Positions 21,588 through 28,877 of a stretch of DNA of 33,305 nucleotides are shown here, piece after piece. A program made the position numbers and the translations under genes. The DNA is taken from positions 1-33,305 of IMG/VR virus record IMGVR_UViG_3300049845_000617; one strand, 5' to 3'. This DNA comes from a virus. The notes below the pieces were generated by a model. It searched no databases and was not told the origin of the DNA. It saw only the letters and a list, made by a program, of their open reading frames with translations. Position 1 is the first letter of the stretch. Every line of letters begins with the position of its first letter.

Positions 21588-22522
21588 AGCGGTGCAGGTG
21601 GGAATGGCTCATCGCCACGTGTCGGTGGCGTGAACTGGCTGAACTCGACCCAGTTAACGCCATTCCAGCGTAGGGCCTTGCCAAGCGCTTCTCGCCACCA
21701 GGTTTCATCGACCTGTGGGTTGGGTGGCACCGTGTTCCCGGTGTATGTGCAATCAGTCTCGGTGAGAACTGGCTGTGGGTTCGTGTCGAACTCGATGCGA
21801 GCAACTGGGGTGCCAAACGGCGTGATGTTCCCGTCCTCATCAACCTCAAGCACGGTCTGAGGACCGCCAGTGGCGATCTGCAGGATGATCTTGCGCACCA
21901 AGTCGTCCTTGATACCCATTGGGGTGCTCAAGAAGATTGGCAGCTCAAATGTCAGCGTCCACGTCAGGATCCGTCGATCGGTGGCGGCTGGATAGTTTTC
22001 CTCGTTCGCGATGTCAGTGAGCTCGACTTTCGTGATCTTTGTCCAGTCAAACGGGGCATCTGACTTCTGGATCTGCAGGTCGGGGTTGAACAGAATCAAG
22101 ATCTGCTCAAGGATCTGATGCAGCTGATACACGTTCGAGGCGTAGATCGTGAGCTCCATCGTCATGTTGTAAGGGATCGGCATGGCGCGCTTGACCACCG
22201 TCAGGTCGTCAGGAAACACCCCACCGGTCTTCATTGTGACTCGATGATCAACGTACGCTTGAACCTTCCGACGCTCAGGGGCTAGGGTCAGGCTTTGCAT
22301 GTGCACGGCCATGGTTGGCAGTGAGAACATGCGGTTCTGTGTGTTCCCGGCGAAGAGCGCCGCCACCACGCGGTCCTTTGAACCGACAACGCAAGGGACA
22401 CTGATGAACTGCTCTTCATCGCACTCGCCCTTTCCGGTCTGCACCTGCAGGCCCTGAAAGATCGAGATGAACTGCATGATGTACGACCGAAGCTGGGCAT
22501 CAAAGAAGTACTGTCGAATCAT
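21584..22522 (-). CDS. 15: Tail sheath stabiliser / completion protein (T4 gp15-like)
   Basis: 312 residues. In T4, gp15 caps the tube and sheath and joins tail to head. Matching features are YFFDAQLRSYIMQFISIFQG, then the FISVPCVVGSKDRVV strand, then IPYNMTMELTIYASN, LEQILILFNPDLQ and a RRILTWTLTFELPIFL strand. The last 45 residues are an extra short unit (WWREALGKALRWNGVNW) of a kind that also occurs in gp13 and the protein at 28878-29741. It overlaps the GNAT gene by four bases and is followed by the amidoligase. Confidence 0.85.
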   Translation of the reverse strand: MIRQYFFDAQLRSYIMQFISIFQGLQVQTGKGECDEEQFISVPCVVGSKDRVVAALFAGNTQNRMFSLPTMAVHMQSLTLAPERRKVQAYVDHRVTMKTGGVFPDDLTVVKRAMPIPYNMTMELTIYASNVYQLHQILEQILILFNPDLQIQKSDAPFDWTKITKVELTDIANEENYPAATDRRILTWTLTFELPIFLSTPMGIKDDLVRKIILQIATGGPQTVLEVDEDGNITPFGTPVARIEFDTNPQPVLTETDCTYTGNTVPPNPQVDETWWREALGKALRWNGVNWVEFSQFTPPTRGDEPFPPAPL

Positions 22523-22872
22523 CTGGTGCTCCAGCCATCAATGTCATCGGTAAGATCTGGTATGTAGCCACCAATCGAGCGCGCAAAGGCATCACCTTCC
22601 TTGGAGCGGCGGCTTGAGTGCTCTGGGTGAGCGGCGCCGTGCTTCTCAGCCCGCTCAACAGCGAGCTCCCACAAGTGTGTGCCTAGTCCTTGTCGACGGT
22701 ACGGTTTTCCAACAAAGACCTTCTCGATCTCTCCAGTGCTCTTGTCCCACTCAATGTACCCAACAGCGCCTGCGCTGTTGAACAGGTCGATTCGGTGCAG
22801 GTCCTCAGTCTCAGAGTACTTGTCCTTGAGTGAATCCCAGTCAAAGCCCTCAAACAGGTCAGCTAGCTTCAT
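22519..22872 (-). CDS. GNAT-family acetyltransferase with capsid-leader-like start
   Basis: 117 residues. MKLADLFE followed by G is a candidate capsid leader. The GNAT core is visible as AGAVGYIEWDKSTGEIEKVFV then the acetyl-CoA loop RRQGLGTHLWELAVERAEKHG (RRQGLG at 59-64). The C-terminal strand is a conserved-looking SSRRSKEGDAFARSIGG. GNATs transfer an acyl group from acyl-CoA to an amine; substrate unknown. The gene sits between gp14-like and gp15, coupled to both by start/stop overlaps. A short N-terminal part means it may be a minimal GNAT. Confidence 0.8.
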   Translation of the reverse strand: MKLADLFEGFDWDSLKDKYSETEDLHRIDLFNSAGAVGYIEWDKSTGEIEKVFVGKPYRRQGLGTHLWELAVERAEKHGAAHPEHSSRRSKEGDAFARSIGGYIPDLTDDIDGWSTR

Positions 22873-24731
22873 CAGCGAACCCCCTTGGATGACAGCGGAA
22901 CGACCTTAGGCTGGTTGAAGATCTCGCGCTGAGACGGCTTGTGCGAGCTGCGCTCGTCTCTCCTGTCCGTTTCCACGTAGACCCACTTGTTCTTGGCCGA
23001 GCTGAACTTGTACAGACGAGCTGGAATCTTGAGCTTCGGGTCGTAGTTCAGACGGTAGTACGCACCATCAAGCTGGCCAGCCACGTCTGGCAGCTTGTAC
23101 CCCTCTTCGTACGGCAGGCCGTCTGGCGGCAGACCGTCTTCAACGTACAAACCGGTTCCATCATAGGTGCCTGGCTCGTTGAAGCGATTCATGCCAGAGG
23201 CCTGTTCAAGGATATTTGCGCCCTGCTCTGGAACCGCCTTACGTGCCTCCTCGTTCGTTGCCTCAGTAGCGGTCAGCGGACCGGTTTGGATCTGTTGGAT
23301 ACCTTCGAAGAACGAACCGTCATCCACCACGTACTTCTGCGTGTCAACGGTACCGAGCAGATCACGGTGCTCTTGCGATGGGATGAGCTGCGACGCTTGG
23401 AAGCGGAAGATGATCGGACGCCAGTTCGTGGTGAAGCCTTCAGCTGACCAGCTGGTGTCCGAGACCTCAAGGAACTTGCGAACTGGCCGCAGGTTGTGGT
23501 CGTACTGCGTCTCGCTTGGAATCTCCAGCACATCACCAACGACAACTGGACGTCCAAGTGCCTTCACCATGGAGGCAAAAGACACCGTGAAGTTGTACAC
23601 ATCAGCGACCTGGAAGCCGAACTTGCTCAGGTCAGACAGCGCGTCAAACGGTTGGTACGCTGCCTTGAGGCTGATCGACTGGTTCGCGTAATCACGATCA
23701 CGGTTCTCAAGGAAGACCGGATCCTGTACGTCATCGAGGCGCGTGCTCTGCCAATCGAAGAGCTCCAGGCTCTGCAGCTCCCATGGTTGATCTGTCGTCA
23801 CACCAGAAAACGATGTCGGCACGATGCGCCAGAACCGAGATGGGCTGGACTGCTTTAGGCGAATCAGGTTTGGTTGGCCGTCATCAGGCACGTTGACGAC
23901 ATCGACACGATACCAGTCCATGTCGATTGGGATCGAGAACATGTCGCCGGCTGAGAAGGGCACGGTGCCGGCCAGGATCGTGAATGCCGCGTACTTGGAC
24001 AGGTACCGCTGGCCGACCGTTACGGTGCCTAGGACCTCCGTGGTGTCGCCGGTGAAGAACGCCGTGAACGATGTAGGCGATACAGCAGACAGCATGATGG
24101 TGCCACGGCGGGCCTCCGGTGTCGCCGAGGGCGTGCCGATTGTTCCATTGCCCGTTCCCGTGTACAGGATCTTTGTCGGATCGATTCGGAAGCCACCGTT
24201 CGAGCGCTCAACACGGAGCTGCAAGGCCCGGCGACCGGCCACCGGCTGAACAAGCCGGATGGACGTGATGTGATGCGTGTTCGGTTGGCTTGGACCGTAC
24301 GCTGTCGCTCCGTACGAGGTCTTAGTGATGCCAAAGTCGTACCCAACCCAGGCTGGATCGGTCAGCACGGCCAAACCGGTCTGCGGGCTGACCCACGCGC
24401 TGGCCAAGCCGTCAAAGACGTCGGCAGAGCCGTTCATTGGCTCGCCTTCACCAACCAGATCAACAAGTCGACCCTGCTCATGGACACCAAGCAACTTGAA
24501 CACGTTCACGGTGGCACCTGAGATGTTCAAGGCCGCAGCGGCGATCTGTTCTTGGTATGAGTCGTCGCCGTTGTTGGAAAGATCCCATTCGCCTGTGCAC
24601 AGCTCAGGTGGCACGTACACGCTTGGAGGTGCTGGCGTTGCCCCGATTCCTGAAGACAGATTGTCCTCATTGTTCGGGTTGTTTAGCGACCCTGCACCGT
24701 CTGGGCAGGTCGTGATTGGAAGAGTTGCCAT
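22872..24731 (-). CDS. 14: Probable neck protein (gp14-like) with discoidin-like and repeat domains
   Basis: 619 residues from the ATG at 24731. Residues 44-190 and 271-330 look like the two halves of a discoidin-like beta sandwich (PAWVGYDFG, RFWRIVPTSF, WELQSLELFD); between them at 191-269 lies the same module seen twice in gp18 (AFTILAGTVPFSAGDMFSI). From about 360 the sequence (FGFQVADVYNFTVSF, VVVGDVLEIPSE, WRPIIFRF) resembles T4 gp14, a neck protein that completes the head-tail joint. Position between gp13 and gp15 matches T4 order. Discoidin folds often bind sugars, so host or decoration contact is possible. Confidence 0.7.
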   Translation of the reverse strand: MATLPITTCPDGAGSLNNPNNEDNLSSGIGATPAPPSVYVPPELCTGEWDLSNNGDDSYQEQIAAAALNISGATVNVFKLLGVHEQGRLVDLVGEGEPMNGSADVFDGLASAWVSPQTGLAVLTDPAWVGYDFGITKTSYGATAYGPSQPNTHHITSIRLVQPVAGRRALQLRVERSNGGFRIDPTKILYTGTGNGTIGTPSATPEARRGTIMLSAVSPTSFTAFFTGDTTEVLGTVTVGQRYLSKYAAFTILAGTVPFSAGDMFSIPIDMDWYRVDVVNVPDDGQPNLIRLKQSSPSRFWRIVPTSFSGVTTDQPWELQSLELFDWQSTRLDDVQDPVFLENRDRDYANQSISLKAAYQPFDALSDLSKFGFQVADVYNFTVSFASMVKALGRPVVVGDVLEIPSETQYDHNLRPVRKFLEVSDTSWSAEGFTTNWRPIIFRFQASQLIPSQEHRDLLGTVDTQKYVVDDGSFFEGIQQIQTGPLTATEATNEEARKAVPEQGANILEQASGMNRFNEPGTYDGTGLYVEDGLPPDGLPYEEGYKLPDVAGQLDGAYYRLNYDPKLKIPARLYKFSSAKNKWVYVETDRRDERSSHKPSQREIFNQPKVVPLSSKGVR

Positions 24732-25171
24732 CAGTAAATCGTGCGCCCAAGGCGCTTGTTGATGTTGATGCCGTACTGACTGGCTCGTTCGCCAACTGCT
24801 GATGACGCGGCAGATACCATCATCGGCCAAAAATCAACGCTGTCATCAGTACGACCACCGACGAGTACGTTCTCCATGTCCACGCTCTCGTCGAACAGGT
24901 ACGCGTTGCGACCAAGCTCGGCCTCGATCTCTTCTACCTCAGCTTGCAGCTTACGGTACTCCTCACGAGCTGCATTCGCCCAAGCAAGCACTTCCTTGTT
25001 CACCGCCTGGACAAGGGCGTACTTTGCATCATCGTCGAAGGCCTCATCCTCGGCCTTGTACAGATCAGCGCGCTTGATCTTGCCATCGCTCTCTTTGATC
25101 TCCTTGACCTTAGCAGCGATCTCTTTCTTCTGAGCCGCGGTGAACGATTCGAACAGTTGGTGGAGCTTCAT
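24731..25171 (-). CDS. Small helical protein with capsid-leader-like start
   Basis: 146 residues. I use the ATG at 25171 because AAGGAC lies six bases upstream and it yields MKLHQLFE followed by S; the frame is open further upstream but overlaps gp13. The rest is helical and acidic (AAQKKEIAAKVKEIKESDG, EYRKLQAEVEEIEAELG), probably a coiled coil, followed by a short C-terminal end (NINKRLGRTIY). The leader nearly equals the GNAT's MKLADLFE, two genes away. I do not recognise an activity. It overlaps gp14-like gene as TGATG. Confidence 0.75.
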   Translation of the reverse strand: MKLHQLFESFTAAQKKEIAAKVKEIKESDGKIKRADLYKAEDEAFDDDAKYALVQAVNKEVLAWANAAREEYRKLQAEVEEIEAELGRNAYLFDESVDMENVLVGGRTDDSVDFWPMMVSAASSAVGERASQYGININKRLGRTIY

Positions 25172-25196
25172 GATGGTCCTTCGGCACTTTTGTTCC

Positions 25197-27068
25197 CTAT
25201 GCAAGCAGGAAGCTAACGTTTCCATGCTCAGCGTTCTGCACTTCGTAATCGAAGAGCTGCTGTCTCAGGTCAGTGAAGTCCTGACGAGCTTCAGACAACA
25301 AGGTCTCACCGTTCAGCGTGATGGTGCCAGACGGACCAGGGGTTCCAGAGCTGTACTTGGATCGAATCAAGCCGAGGATCTCCTTGCACTCAGCCATGGC
25401 CCAGCCTTGCAGCCACTGCTTGCACCAGCGATCCAAGAGCAGCTCTTGCTCAGGCCGTTCGAGCTCAACCTCAAGCACGACCTTCTCGTTCCGGGAGATT
25501 CGGCGGGCGATGTGAAGTTCACGACGCGCCTCGTTCCAGACGAATGGCATGTCGCCAGCAAAGATTCGCTTGAACTCCTCTGACAGGGAGTGCATCAAAT
25601 GGATGCTTAGCACGTCAGTGTACCCTGAGCTGTAGAACTGCGACAGGAAGGTCTGGAAGTACACGTTCGTGTCCCAGTTCATGCTGTTCGCGCCAAGGAT
25701 ATTCAGGCGGTGAATCTTGTGCACAGTGACGACACGATCAGTCTGTTCAACGGGGGAGTTCAGGTAGTACATCTGCTGATCGTTCAGCAAGGTGAACAGC
25801 ATGTACCGCATCTCGTACGCACCCATGCTGAGCTGACGGTACGTCTCGATCGCGTTGTCAATCGCGATGTTGAAGTGATCCTCGGTGAGCTCCACGCACT
25901 GCGTTGGGTACCCAAGCTGGCTCTTCAGCACGCGAATCAGACGCAGCCGCTCGTCGTACGAGCCGTCAGTTCCAACACCGATCTTTTCGGTTGTTGGAGT
26001 ACCTTGTTGTGAGGTGTTCGCTTGTTCCCAGCTTGTGCCGTTGAAGACGTTCAGGGTGCGTGTTCCGGTGTTGTAGAACAACAGGCCTGGGTACGGTGTC
26101 ACCAGATCAGTTGGCTCAACGGTGAACTGTCCAATGAACGCTGGAATGATACCGGTGCCGGTGTTGAACAGCGTGCTTGACGGGGTTGGGATCTGCCAGG
26201 CGACGCCATCCCAGTACTGCACGCGCCTGGTAGTGTAGTCGTACACCACATCACCGAGTGCTGGTGTTTCTGGCAGTTCGGTGAAAGCTCGTACCGAGCT
26301 GAGCGGCACCCACGTCGGACCAGGTGCCAAGAGCAACATGTTGGTTGGGCTGGCAATGACCCACTTCTTTCCATCGAAGACCTTGAGCTGCGTGGCGACG
26401 CTGAAGAAGTACGTCTGTCCTGGGGTACCTGGGTTAACGGCACCAGTGGTAATCGTGTCGGTGCGAGTCGGAATCCAGACTGAACGCGTACTGTCCCAGT
26501 ACTGAACCAAGTTCAGCTGCTGATCGTAGTACACCATTCCCGGGTTCGGGTTAGTTGGAGCACTTGGGTATGACGGGATCGAGCCCGTGAATGAGCTGGA
26601 GTCCTTCTCGATCCGTGAGCTTTCCAGCGGGTATGACTGGATGCCGATCGGGTAGTACTGCAGGACGTTCGTTGATCCATGCACCGACGCGTAGTACACG
26701 GTGCTTGGATCAGTTCCAGTGACCGTGACGGTCCACTCGATGAGCTCGCCAACTGGGGTTCCGGTCGGCAGAGACTGACCCAGGATGTTTGACCAGAACC
26801 CAACGACCTGGCCAGTCCCAAGAGCACTGGCCGTTGGATCGCCCCAGACCAAGGACGGGGTGAAACGATCACCGTCCTGCGGGTAGTTGTTTGCGGTGAT
26901 CGAGCTGGTGCTCAGAACCAGCACCGCGCCGTCAAGCACACGAGTGCTGCTTGGTCGACGGATCTTCAGCTGAATGGTGCTGGGAGTAGGCCGAGTGAGC
27001 TCAAGCTGAAACTCACGCGCCTCGATCCAAAGCTCGTGCGTCGTCAGCTGGTTGATTTCGTGCGCCAT
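25197..27068 (-). CDS. 13: Neck protein (T4 gp13-like) with N-terminal decoration modules
   Basis: 623 residues. The C-terminal 250 are gp13-like: LGYPTQCVELTEDHFNIAID, YRQLSMGAYEMRYMLF, then RNEKVVLEVELERPEQELLL and TITLNGETLLSEARQDF. In T4, gp13 caps the portal before tail joining. The 370-residue N-terminal extension begins with a beta domain (1-130) and has four short units (170-200, 211-240, 268-295, 324-350) with the scheme G-x-x-Y, then W/F-D/N-G-x-x-W (for example VQYWDGVAWQIP). The ATG has AGGT upstream and a hairpin and late promoter before that. Confidence 0.85.
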   Translation of the reverse strand: MAHEINQLTTHELWIEAREFQLELTRPTPSTIQLKIRRPSSTRVLDGAVLVLSTSSITANNYPQDGDRFTPSLVWGDPTASALGTGQVVGFWSNILGQSLPTGTPVGELIEWTVTVTGTDPSTVYYASVHGSTNVLQYYPIGIQSYPLESSRIEKDSSSFTGSIPSYPSAPTNPNPGMVYYDQQLNLVQYWDSTRSVWIPTRTDTITTGAVNPGTPGQTYFFSVATQLKVFDGKKWVIASPTNMLLLAPGPTWVPLSSVRAFTELPETPALGDVVYDYTTRRVQYWDGVAWQIPTPSSTLFNTGTGIIPAFIGQFTVEPTDLVTPYPGLLFYNTGTRTLNVFNGTSWEQANTSQQGTPTTEKIGVGTDGSYDERLRLIRVLKSQLGYPTQCVELTEDHFNIAIDNAIETYRQLSMGAYEMRYMLFTLLNDQQMYYLNSPVEQTDRVVTVHKIHRLNILGANSMNWDTNVYFQTFLSQFYSSGYTDVLSIHLMHSLSEEFKRIFAGDMPFVWNEARRELHIARRISRNEKVVLEVELERPEQELLLDRWCKQWLQGWAMAECKEILGLIRSKYSSGTPGPSGTITLNGETLLSEARQDFTDLRQQLFDYEVQNAEHGNVSFLLA

Positions 27069-27075
27069 GTTTTGA

Positions 27076-27092
27076 CCTGGTAGTGCTCCAGG
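27076..27092 (-). repeat. Hairpin in the gp13 leader
   Basis: CCTGG and CCAGG pair around a 7-base loop, between the TAAATA motif and the gp13 ATG. The 3' arm contains the AGG of the ribosome binding site, so it could mask it. Confidence 0.5.
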
Positions 27093-27098
27093 TATTTA
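27093..27098 (-). promoter_or_regulatory. T4-type late promoter (TAAATA) for the neck operon
   Basis: Minus strand GCCATAAATACCTGG, 24 bases before the gp13 ATG. This copy extends to ATAAATA, nearest the T4 consensus TATAAATA. Confidence 0.7.
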
Positions 27099-27122
27099 TG
27101 GCGCGGCTGGATAGATACTGGT

Positions 27123-27374
27123 ATGAAGTACGTTCTCCACACCTTTCGGCCAACTGAGACAATTGACGCGGTGATTCGCTTACTGGGTCGTCACAACCTC
27201 AGCCAGCAGGAGCTGCGTCCATTGTTGAGGCGATTCAATGAGCTCAACGGCATCAAGGTCCCTCGCCCGGGCATGACGTATAAGATTCCGCTGCCCTTTG
27301 AGGTCGTAGATGACCATGGCAACGTGGTGGACGTGACGCCACAAGAGCTGCTGGATCCCCCTCCGGGGTCCTAG
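27123..27374 (+). CDS. Small LysM-like protein
   Basis: 83 residues on the plus strand, facing away from gp13 and toward the exonuclease gene. The segment TETIDAVIRLLGRHNLSQQ, an LRRFNELNGIKV helix and RPGMTYKIP follow the LysM scheme (two helices between strands, then PG-x-x-x-IP). LysM domains bind peptidoglycan or serve as connectors in tail proteins such as gpX and gp53. No signal or membrane segment exists. The start has no clear ribosome binding site or promoter. The last bases lie in the palindrome at 27361-27384. Confidence 0.6.
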   Translation: MKYVLHTFRPTETIDAVIRLLGRHNLSQQELRPLLRRFNELNGIKVPRPGMTYKIPLPFEVVDDHGNVVDVTPQELLDPPPGS

Positions 27375-27384
27375 GACCCCGGAG
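27361..27384. terminator. Perfect palindrome between convergent genes
   Basis: CTCCGGGGTCC and GGACCCCGGAG form an 11-base stem around TA, covering the stop codon of the plus-strand gene. It would block transcription from both sides, but has no U-run. Confidence 0.6.
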
Positions 27385-27410
27385 TTAGGTGAACGCTATT
27401 TGTCACCTAA
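27385..27410. terminator. Second hairpin between convergent genes
   Basis: TTAGGTGA and TCACCTAA pair around a 10-base loop directly after the first palindrome, and run into the stop codon of the exonuclease gene on the minus strand. Confidence 0.5.
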
Positions 27411-28014
27411 TGCCTGTATTCTTCGCCGCCTCCCAGCCAAGGACTCTCCGCACAAGCTTCGCGATGTTCGCGGCGTCATCTGCACCGTTGTGGTGCCGGC
27501 CGTCAAGCTTCTCACCCGCGTGCTCCAGCATGCGCTCCATACCGATCTCCTTCTGCAGACCGAAGCGCAGCGCGTACAGGGTCTTGATGTTCAAGTGTCG
27601 CATCTGAGCGAAGATGTTGTGCTCTCGGCTGATCCCATACAGGTCGTGCAGCGATCCTCGTCCCGATCCTTGAGACCCAAGCTTCACTCGATCGTACTCG
27701 CCGCATGAGAACCAAACGTGATCTTTGGTGAGCTTGTAGTCAGCCTGGATCGCTTGGAGGACATCACGAATGTCAGACCCTTCGTCAATGTCGGCTTGCG
27801 TCCAGCCGGTGAGCTGCGTGCAGAACGGCGTCACCGGCGTGCCGCGCAACGGCCGCACGATGTACGAAGACACGTCGCAAATTTCACCACCGCGTAAAAG
27901 CTGCGCGATCCCGATCTCAATGATCTCATTGGGCAGTATGCCCTGCTCTTCCCGCGTGGCCCAGCACGTTGCCTCCACGTCTACCACAATCACGCGGTCC
28001 AATCTAGCGCCCAT
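27403..28014 (-). CDS. DnaQ-fold 3'-5' exonuclease
   Basis: 203 residues from the ATG at 28014, which follows AAGGACAG. Motif I is VVDVEATCW (D12, E14), a middle Asp probably lies in the DGS or EYD stretches, and motif III is RHHNGADDA (H175, D180). This is the DEDDh scheme of RNase T, DnaQ and related enzymes, which need two metal ions and degrade RNA or DNA from 3' ends. Its job in the phage (proofreading, RNA turnover, DNA breakdown) cannot be told. The stop lies inside the hairpin at 27385-27410. Confidence 0.85.
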   Translation of the reverse strand: MGARLDRVIVVDVEATCWATREEQGILPNEIIEIGIAQLLRGGEICDVSSYIVRPLRGTPVTPFCTQLTGWTQADIDEGSDIRDVLQAIQADYKLTKDHVWFSCGEYDRVKLGSQGSGRGSLHDLYGISREHNIFAQMRHLNIKTLYALRFGLQKEIGMERMLEHAGEKLDGRHHNGADDAANIAKLVRRVLGWEAAKNTGIR

Positions 28015-28207
28015 CTCTGTCCTTAAGAAGTTCTTGCAGCTCGTCACGTTCAACAAGGAGCAACAGCTCCTCGGCCTTCAAGGCCCTCATGGCCTCAACA
28101 AACGTGTCTTGTCCGAGCTGCGTCTGCTGTCGATAGAAGGCCTGTCGCTGAATCAATCGACGCCGAGAGCCGTCAAGAACCTGCAGGCGCTGCTCGATCC
28201 AACGCAC
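28004..28207 (-). CDS. Small helical protein, probable
   Basis: 67 residues from a GTG at 28207 (no ATG in frame). It is almost fully helical: RWIEQRLQVLDGSRRRLIQ, then EAMRALKAEELLLLVERDEL. The 35-base overlap with the gene upstream and the 11-base overlap with the exonuclease gene match the packing elsewhere. The start codon and weak ribosome binding site make it less certain. Nothing is known of its function. Confidence 0.45.
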   Translation of the reverse strand: MRWIEQRLQVLDGSRRRLIQRQAFYRQQTQLGQDTFVEAMRALKAEELLLLVERDELQELLKDRDGR

Positions 28208-28856
28208 GCGGCCTGACGAAATAGGCAGGGCTGAAGCGTTGATCGAGGCCGGCCTTGAACCAGCTTGGGAGCTCGCGGCCGGTCCAGGTAGAGAACCTGA
28301 TCTTTTCACCAAGGTAGAAATTGCGGTACGCAGCCACTGCATCATCTTTGACCTTGAACTGCTCGGGCATGGCCTGCGGGAAGGGTGTGAGCGGGCTCTC
28401 AGCCAGGTTGTTGGGGGCACGGCGCAGCACGTTCAGCAACTTCTCTTCCGTGGCGTGCAGCTTACCGAAGCGGTACGTGTACTCGTTGCACACGGAGGCG
28501 AACAGTTGGTACAGCCAGCCGTAGTTCTCCGTGCTTGTGCGGCACCAGACCGTGCAAGGATGGTTTGGATGTGCCACGAGGTAATGACCACGGCCGCCAA
28601 CGATCTTGACGACCTCGGTCGAGGTCGCGCCCTCTGGGGTCTCGACCTCGGTCTCGATCACTGACGCTAGCTCACCAGGCAGCAGGTACAGACGCTTCGA
28701 GCGCTTGTTGACCCTTACGGGGACCATCTTTCCATCGAGCAACCTGTGCGCGGTGCTCAACATCTGCGCGTACTCGATGATCATCTTGCGGACGTGCTGG
28801 TCACAGTGCTCGACGGCAGCTGTCCTGGGGTCCTTCTGCAACACAAAGATGTTCAT
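28173..28856 (-). CDS. Conserved phage protein (HCDQHVRKMIIEYAQML family)
   Basis: 227 residues. Features are MNIFVLQKDPRTAAVEHCDQ then HVRKMIIEYAQML, an HPNHPCTVWCRTSTENYGWL stretch, EYTYRFGKLHATEE and FPQAMPEQFKVKDDAVAAYR. I recognise these from a widespread T4-like phage family of unknown function. Conserved His and Cys residues suggest metal binding or catalysis. There is no ribosome binding site; a TGGTACAAT element just before the ATG would give an almost leaderless message. Confidence 0.8.
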   Translation of the reverse strand: MNIFVLQKDPRTAAVEHCDQHVRKMIIEYAQMLSTAHRLLDGKMVPVRVNKRSKRLYLLPGELASVIETEVETPEGATSTEVVKIVGGRGHYLVAHPNHPCTVWCRTSTENYGWLYQLFASVCNEYTYRFGKLHATEEKLLNVLRRAPNNLAESPLTPFPQAMPEQFKVKDDAVAAYRNFYLGEKIRFSTWTGRELPSWFKAGLDQRFSPAYFVRPRALDRAAPAGS

Positions 28857-28863
28857 GTTGCCG

Positions 28864-28872
28864 ATTGTACCA
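28864..28872 (-). promoter_or_regulatory. Possible extended -10 element
   Basis: Minus strand TGGTACAAT, seven bases before the ATG at 28856. The fit to TGnTATAAT is good, but the short distance implies a leaderless transcript. Confidence 0.3.
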
Positions 28873-28877
28873 CGACC

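Noticed and set aside
27111-27118. ATAGATAC as a plus-strand late promoter
   Set aside because: One mismatch to the core and only about five bases from the ATG, too close for a transcript start with a leader.
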